A stretch of 64,000 nucleotides of DNA from Apostichopus japonicus (taxonomy: Eukaryota > Echinodermata > Holothuroidea > Aspidochirotida > Stichopodidae). Every line of letters begins with the position of its first letter. Position 1 is the stretch's first letter. Below are positions 59,985-64,000 of the stretch, piece after piece. A program made the position numbers and the translations under genes. The stretch lies in assembly GCF_037975245.1 (NCBI RefSeq), contig NC_092577.1, positions 36,138,898 through 36,202,897 on the forward strand. The letters are read 5' to 3'. Under the pieces are notes generated by a model. It saw only the letters and a list, made by a program, of their open reading frames with translations, was not told the DNA's origin and made no database searches.

Positions 59985-61350
59985 GTCCACAGCGTTTATC
60001 ACTTGATAATGCAGGAAAAAGTATAACTCAAACAATACACGCGGCCGTAGGCCGAGTGCATCCAACGATAGGGATCGCCGTGGGTGCAATACGTTACGTT
60101 CATTGACTTTTACTACGGATACGTACTTAGTATAATACACTATACATACTACGCCAAGTTATATATTTACTTTCGTAAACACAATTCACCAAGAAAGTAA
60201 AAAGATTAGTTAACTTTTCTAGTACAATGGCTTCAATGACTTCAAGTTTGATCAGACGTTTATTGTTGCTTTGAAACGTCCACTTCTTGAATACATTTTG
60301 TATTCTTGATCATTAACAGCATGCATGGACCTAGCAGTTAGACGTTACGTAAGTGTTAATATCGACGTCACAGTGTTCTGACATTGGCTTGCCAAGAAAT
60401 ATAACTGTCATTCGTTGTTTCGATTCCTTCAATCGCTGCTCTTAGGATACTATTACTAACATTACGCATATTTGGCCTTGATGTCAGCTTAACGCAATAT
60501 TATTGATAACATTATAATGCCAGCTTTGCTAAATGAGGTTAGCGTTGTTGATCGCACCCTTGACAGTATACTTCAGGCTGAAAGTTTGCTTTCTCAGAAA
60601 GTTTGGCATCATCTTACCAAGTGGTGTTTACACAGAAGGGCTTCTTACAATACCATTTTGATCTGATTCGTTTGCTTCGAACTATAGCAAGGCAGATAGC
60701 TAGGATTGGTATCAAGCTTGCTGAGATACATTGTTTTCAACTTATTTTCATTCACCGGTGGGAATACCGTGCAATTATACTTATGTTTGTGAACGATCAG
60801 CTGAGGAGCACATGCCAATCAGATTCGAGAAGTTTGAACATGTATAAATGAGCAAGGAATAAGAATTGTCAGACATTGATTCGTGCTGTCGTTTAGCTGT
60901 TTAACATTATGAATATTTGTGAATGCTGATCGATGTGAAGAAGTAAATGTCAAACCTACCTGTAATGCTATTATCGATGAGCGAGATTTTCCATTGCAGA
61001 TACAGCCCGGATGTGAAAGCTGGAAATATGGCGTTGTCTGATTCGAATCGATTAATGGCAAATTCTTCGGCAATTAGATTCTTATATGAGGATGTTTATC
61101 TGTGGTATGTTAATTAGTTGCAGTGAGTTCCAATCAAATAGTCAGTTTCCTTCGTCAACGCAACTTAAACTGCATGAATATTCATATGTTATTAGATATG
61201 TGAATAATTTGTTTACTGAAACTGGTATACATAACCTTATTAGGATACCGTTGCTGCATTTGGGTCCGTCCTACAAATGCTATTAGCAAATCATATCCAT
61301 TGTTTGTAGCCAGCAATAAAGTTCAGATTACCTAATATGTGCATAAAATA
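59985..61350. repeat. Dispersed repeat family, most complete copy
   Basis: It joins the three blocks scattered at 29836-30145, 30460-30785 and 28555-29360 in one order. Similarity to the last block is nearly full length (ggtgggaataccgtgcaatt, aacttaaactgcatgaata, gcaataaagttcagatta). It lies just beyond the right VLIG segment, as the 28-33 kb copies lie beyond the left one, so it may belong to the same large duplication. Confidence 0.75.
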
Positions 61351-64000
61351 TGTCGCCGTTCATCGTTACCAGCAGTTACTTTAGTGAGGTGAAGTTTTGA
61401 ATATTCAGAGCTTGGTACTACTTCTATATCCTCAAGGGGGTAACACTATTGACCAATTGCTGGACACCCTCTTCACCCTACATAATAGTATCGTACTACA
61501 GTTAATGTAGTAACGGCATGGTATACATGTACATTACTCCGTCAGCTTGTAAGTGATGTGAACTGTATTACTACGCTGAATGGTAGGCACGCTAGCGTGG
61601 TGCATCCCAGCCATTTCTGAGCGTGGGTTTCCAAATAAACGAACAAAGTAAAGTGAAAGTATCTTAACATTAGTCAAAAAGAAGGTAATGCGTTCCGGTA
61701 TGAAATAAGAATTAGGAAGTATTTCAAACCATAAATTCAATATTGTTGTTAACGTTACAGCTATGTATAACGATCTGTTTTAGATTTGTGTAAGGTTACC
61801 TAATCCACGAAATTTAGCGTTAGCTATCATTACGTAAAATTATTTCATCACTTCATAATTATGTCACATTGTATTAATTATCGGATCCTTAAATGAGTAA
61901 GTGACGAGTGTAAAGTATGATTTTATGCATGCTATTATATTAGGTGTATTAGGAGGGACATGAGAGATGTTCGGTATACACAACGTAACAAATTCTCTGT
62001 TCTCTATAAACAACATGGCGGCCATTCAATGGACCCTTTTGGTCGGACCACATGGTCCCATGTATAGATTATATGGCGATACTAGTAGAGGTATGATGGC
62101 TAAGAGGATTTATGGATTATTAAACTTGTTTCCAACTTGATTTCTTTTATTGTATAGTTGTTTTATATGTTAACTACTTTGAAGAATATGTACTGTTCAT
62201 TGTTTCATATTATACTTTAAGTGTAATTGTGTGGTTATAATGTCTTATCTATAAAAAGTTTCTCCAGGTCAATTGCCGGTGGATTGGTACTTTTATATTA
62301 TTTGTGTGTATATATTTATTTGGTATAGGTTCTGTGTTCACGTACAACATTCTATACTAGGCCGCTGTCATCCGATATTCTGGATCCGCCACTTAAATGA
62401 TCTCAATGGGTTGGTGAGCACTTCGGTGGTTATGTATCGCAAGTTGTTGAGGGTCGAGATCCCAAATGTATTGCCACTGTGTATTACCTGGTCGAATGTA
62501 AACGACTCGAATGCATGTTATCATTCCTGTTCCTAAAATAAGTTCATTAAAATGTATTGTACCATTGCATGATATTGAGAGATAGTGTTCCATCCATGAC
62601 ATTTAAGCTCAAGGTTATAGTCTTATTGTTATATGAGATGGTATATGTAAATTAGATTTATGTGTTGTGACTGTACCATAATACTATCATTCATGTTTAA
62701 AGATACCTTCAGTTGTGACTTCCATGTATGCTCGACAGTATTTTTTTCTTATTACAATTTTTAGCTTTTACTTGGACAACAATTTTTAGAAATGTTTATA
62801 TTTAACGTCAACAATTCGGGACAAACAGTCAAAATTTGGATTTAGTACGGTAAGATTTCGACTTAAACGCCCAGTTACCAGAGAAAATGTCGAGATTGTG
62901 AGAAAGAACCCCGAAGTATTTAGATGACATGTCGACAGTTCGAGTCGACACGTCGGAAATTCCAACATGAAATTTTCAACATGAACTATTTTACAATTGA
63001 CGTCTATCACGCATATTCATATACATTTAATGCTTAAAGACCAACTATGGAGGCAATTTTTGTTGTTGAGATTTTCCATTAATTTAGGAGTTTACATACC
63101 CATAATCAACATGTGTAAAAAATAATCTTCAAAAACCTACTATAACCCATCAAAAACGACCACGAAAATGGACATTTTGGGTAGTCACGTGACATGAACC
63201 TCTGGAATGTCTGAAAACAGAGATTGACCCAAAGGAGCCTCTGGTCACCGTGTGACGTCAAAGTTGGTATTCCGCGAAAATCAAACGCTGATATAGGCAC
63301 TGTTTGTACACAGATAGCGAACAACTGTACTGTTTTTGACTTCCAATTTCGAGCGTTTGAAAAGCTGTTAGCTTAAAACAAGAACACATGAAGGTTAACA
63401 ACAAGTTTTAAGACAATTATAAGCAGAAATTTTAGTTAAATTGCTTATTTTATTAGCAAAATTTCCACTCAAATGGAGGCATCTTTTACATAGCGTAGCG
63501 TCAATAGGTCCGTACGGTACAATATACTTACGTAGTACTTACTCGTTTTAATATCCAAAAGTACAAACACAGAAAAAGTATCCTGTCAAACAAATTTAGC
63601 AGTGAATATCCTAATCCACGTTTCTTGTTCAATCCTGGGCGAAAAACTACCGTGACTCTGTGTAATTCCATACAGTTAGGTCTAGTTGAAACAGGCCTTG
63701 ACCAGTAACATCCCACAATCACAAGACAGTCACTAACGAAATAAAATGTCCGATCGCTACATACTACCGTTTTTATTCAACTCCTTGGAACATGCAGATG
63801 TCGGAATAAACAGAACGGACAATATTACACATGTATCACGAACTCAGGATACTGGAATACAACAAATGAAATAGATAAATCCTAACATGGCTATTTACAC
63901 ATGCTGTGAGCCAACGCCGGCGAGAGTTGTAACCAACTACCGTACATGTACTAACAATGCTATACCCTTGGCACGGTATATATATACGGTCATCTCTTAC
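61351..64000. other. Gene-free right end of the window
   Basis: No gene supported. About 63040-63490 has a more even base composition than its surroundings and atggaggca words near both ends (63048 and 63473), suggestive of an old dispersed element, without clear inverted ends or target duplication. Confidence 0.4.

Overview
Eukaryotic nuclear DNA, AT-rich and very repeat-rich, with short exons, large introns and many dispersed repeats. The gene content (an invertebrate-type very large interferon-inducible GTPase, an arylsulfatase A-like gene, a small SAM-like gene) and the tRNA-derived SINEs suit a marine invertebrate. An echinoderm, possibly a sea cucumber, is my guess, but the sequence alone does not prove it.

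Layout. 1-5434: a satellite with higher-order structure (about 240-bp and 410-bp subunits alternating in a 650-bp period), running off the left edge. 5435-8855: no gene; a hAT-like non-autonomous element at 7021-7662. 8856-12204 (-): a three-exon gene with a SAM-like N-terminus and an apparent frameshift in exon 2. 12989-14203: a second hAT-like MITE, a TATG microsatellite and a SINE. 14211-24830 and 41461-58750: two diverged copies of one segment, each carrying a VLIG-family GTPase on the minus strand. The left copy is a pseudogene that has lost the whole G domain. The right copy is intact, with a main exon at 43717-48581 and a small exon at 50620-50671. 24831-33460: mostly non-coding, with copies of a dispersed repeat also present at 59985-61350. 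33598-36148 (+): the last three exons of an arylsulfatase A-like gene. 36149-41460: non-coding, with a hairpin cluster, a minisatellite and a SINE. 58750-64000: no recognised gene.

The most interesting structure is at 52007-57450, upstream of the intact VLIG gene in its own transcriptional direction. A 553-bp unit is repeated ten times. Each unit carries a 120-nt open block bounded by a 3' splice site (AG) and a 5' splice site (GT) on the minus strand, phase 0 at both ends, encoding an acidic, hydrophilic 40-residue peptide. Its reading phase fits exon 50620-50671, which in turn fits the main GTPase exon (phase 1). The other copy of the locus has only one decayed version of this block (23354-23475). 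This looks like a lineage-specific amplification of a symmetric cassette exon at the N-terminus of an innate-immunity GTPase: either a selectable set of exons or an expandable repeat domain.

Because the two VLIG segments are paralogous, the right one supplies the empty sites for a 1.9-kb hAT-like element (8-bp target duplication) and a 977-bp TTAA-flanked element in the left one, so both insertions post-date the duplication. All exon models are inferred by eye from reading frames, splice signals and paralogue comparison.
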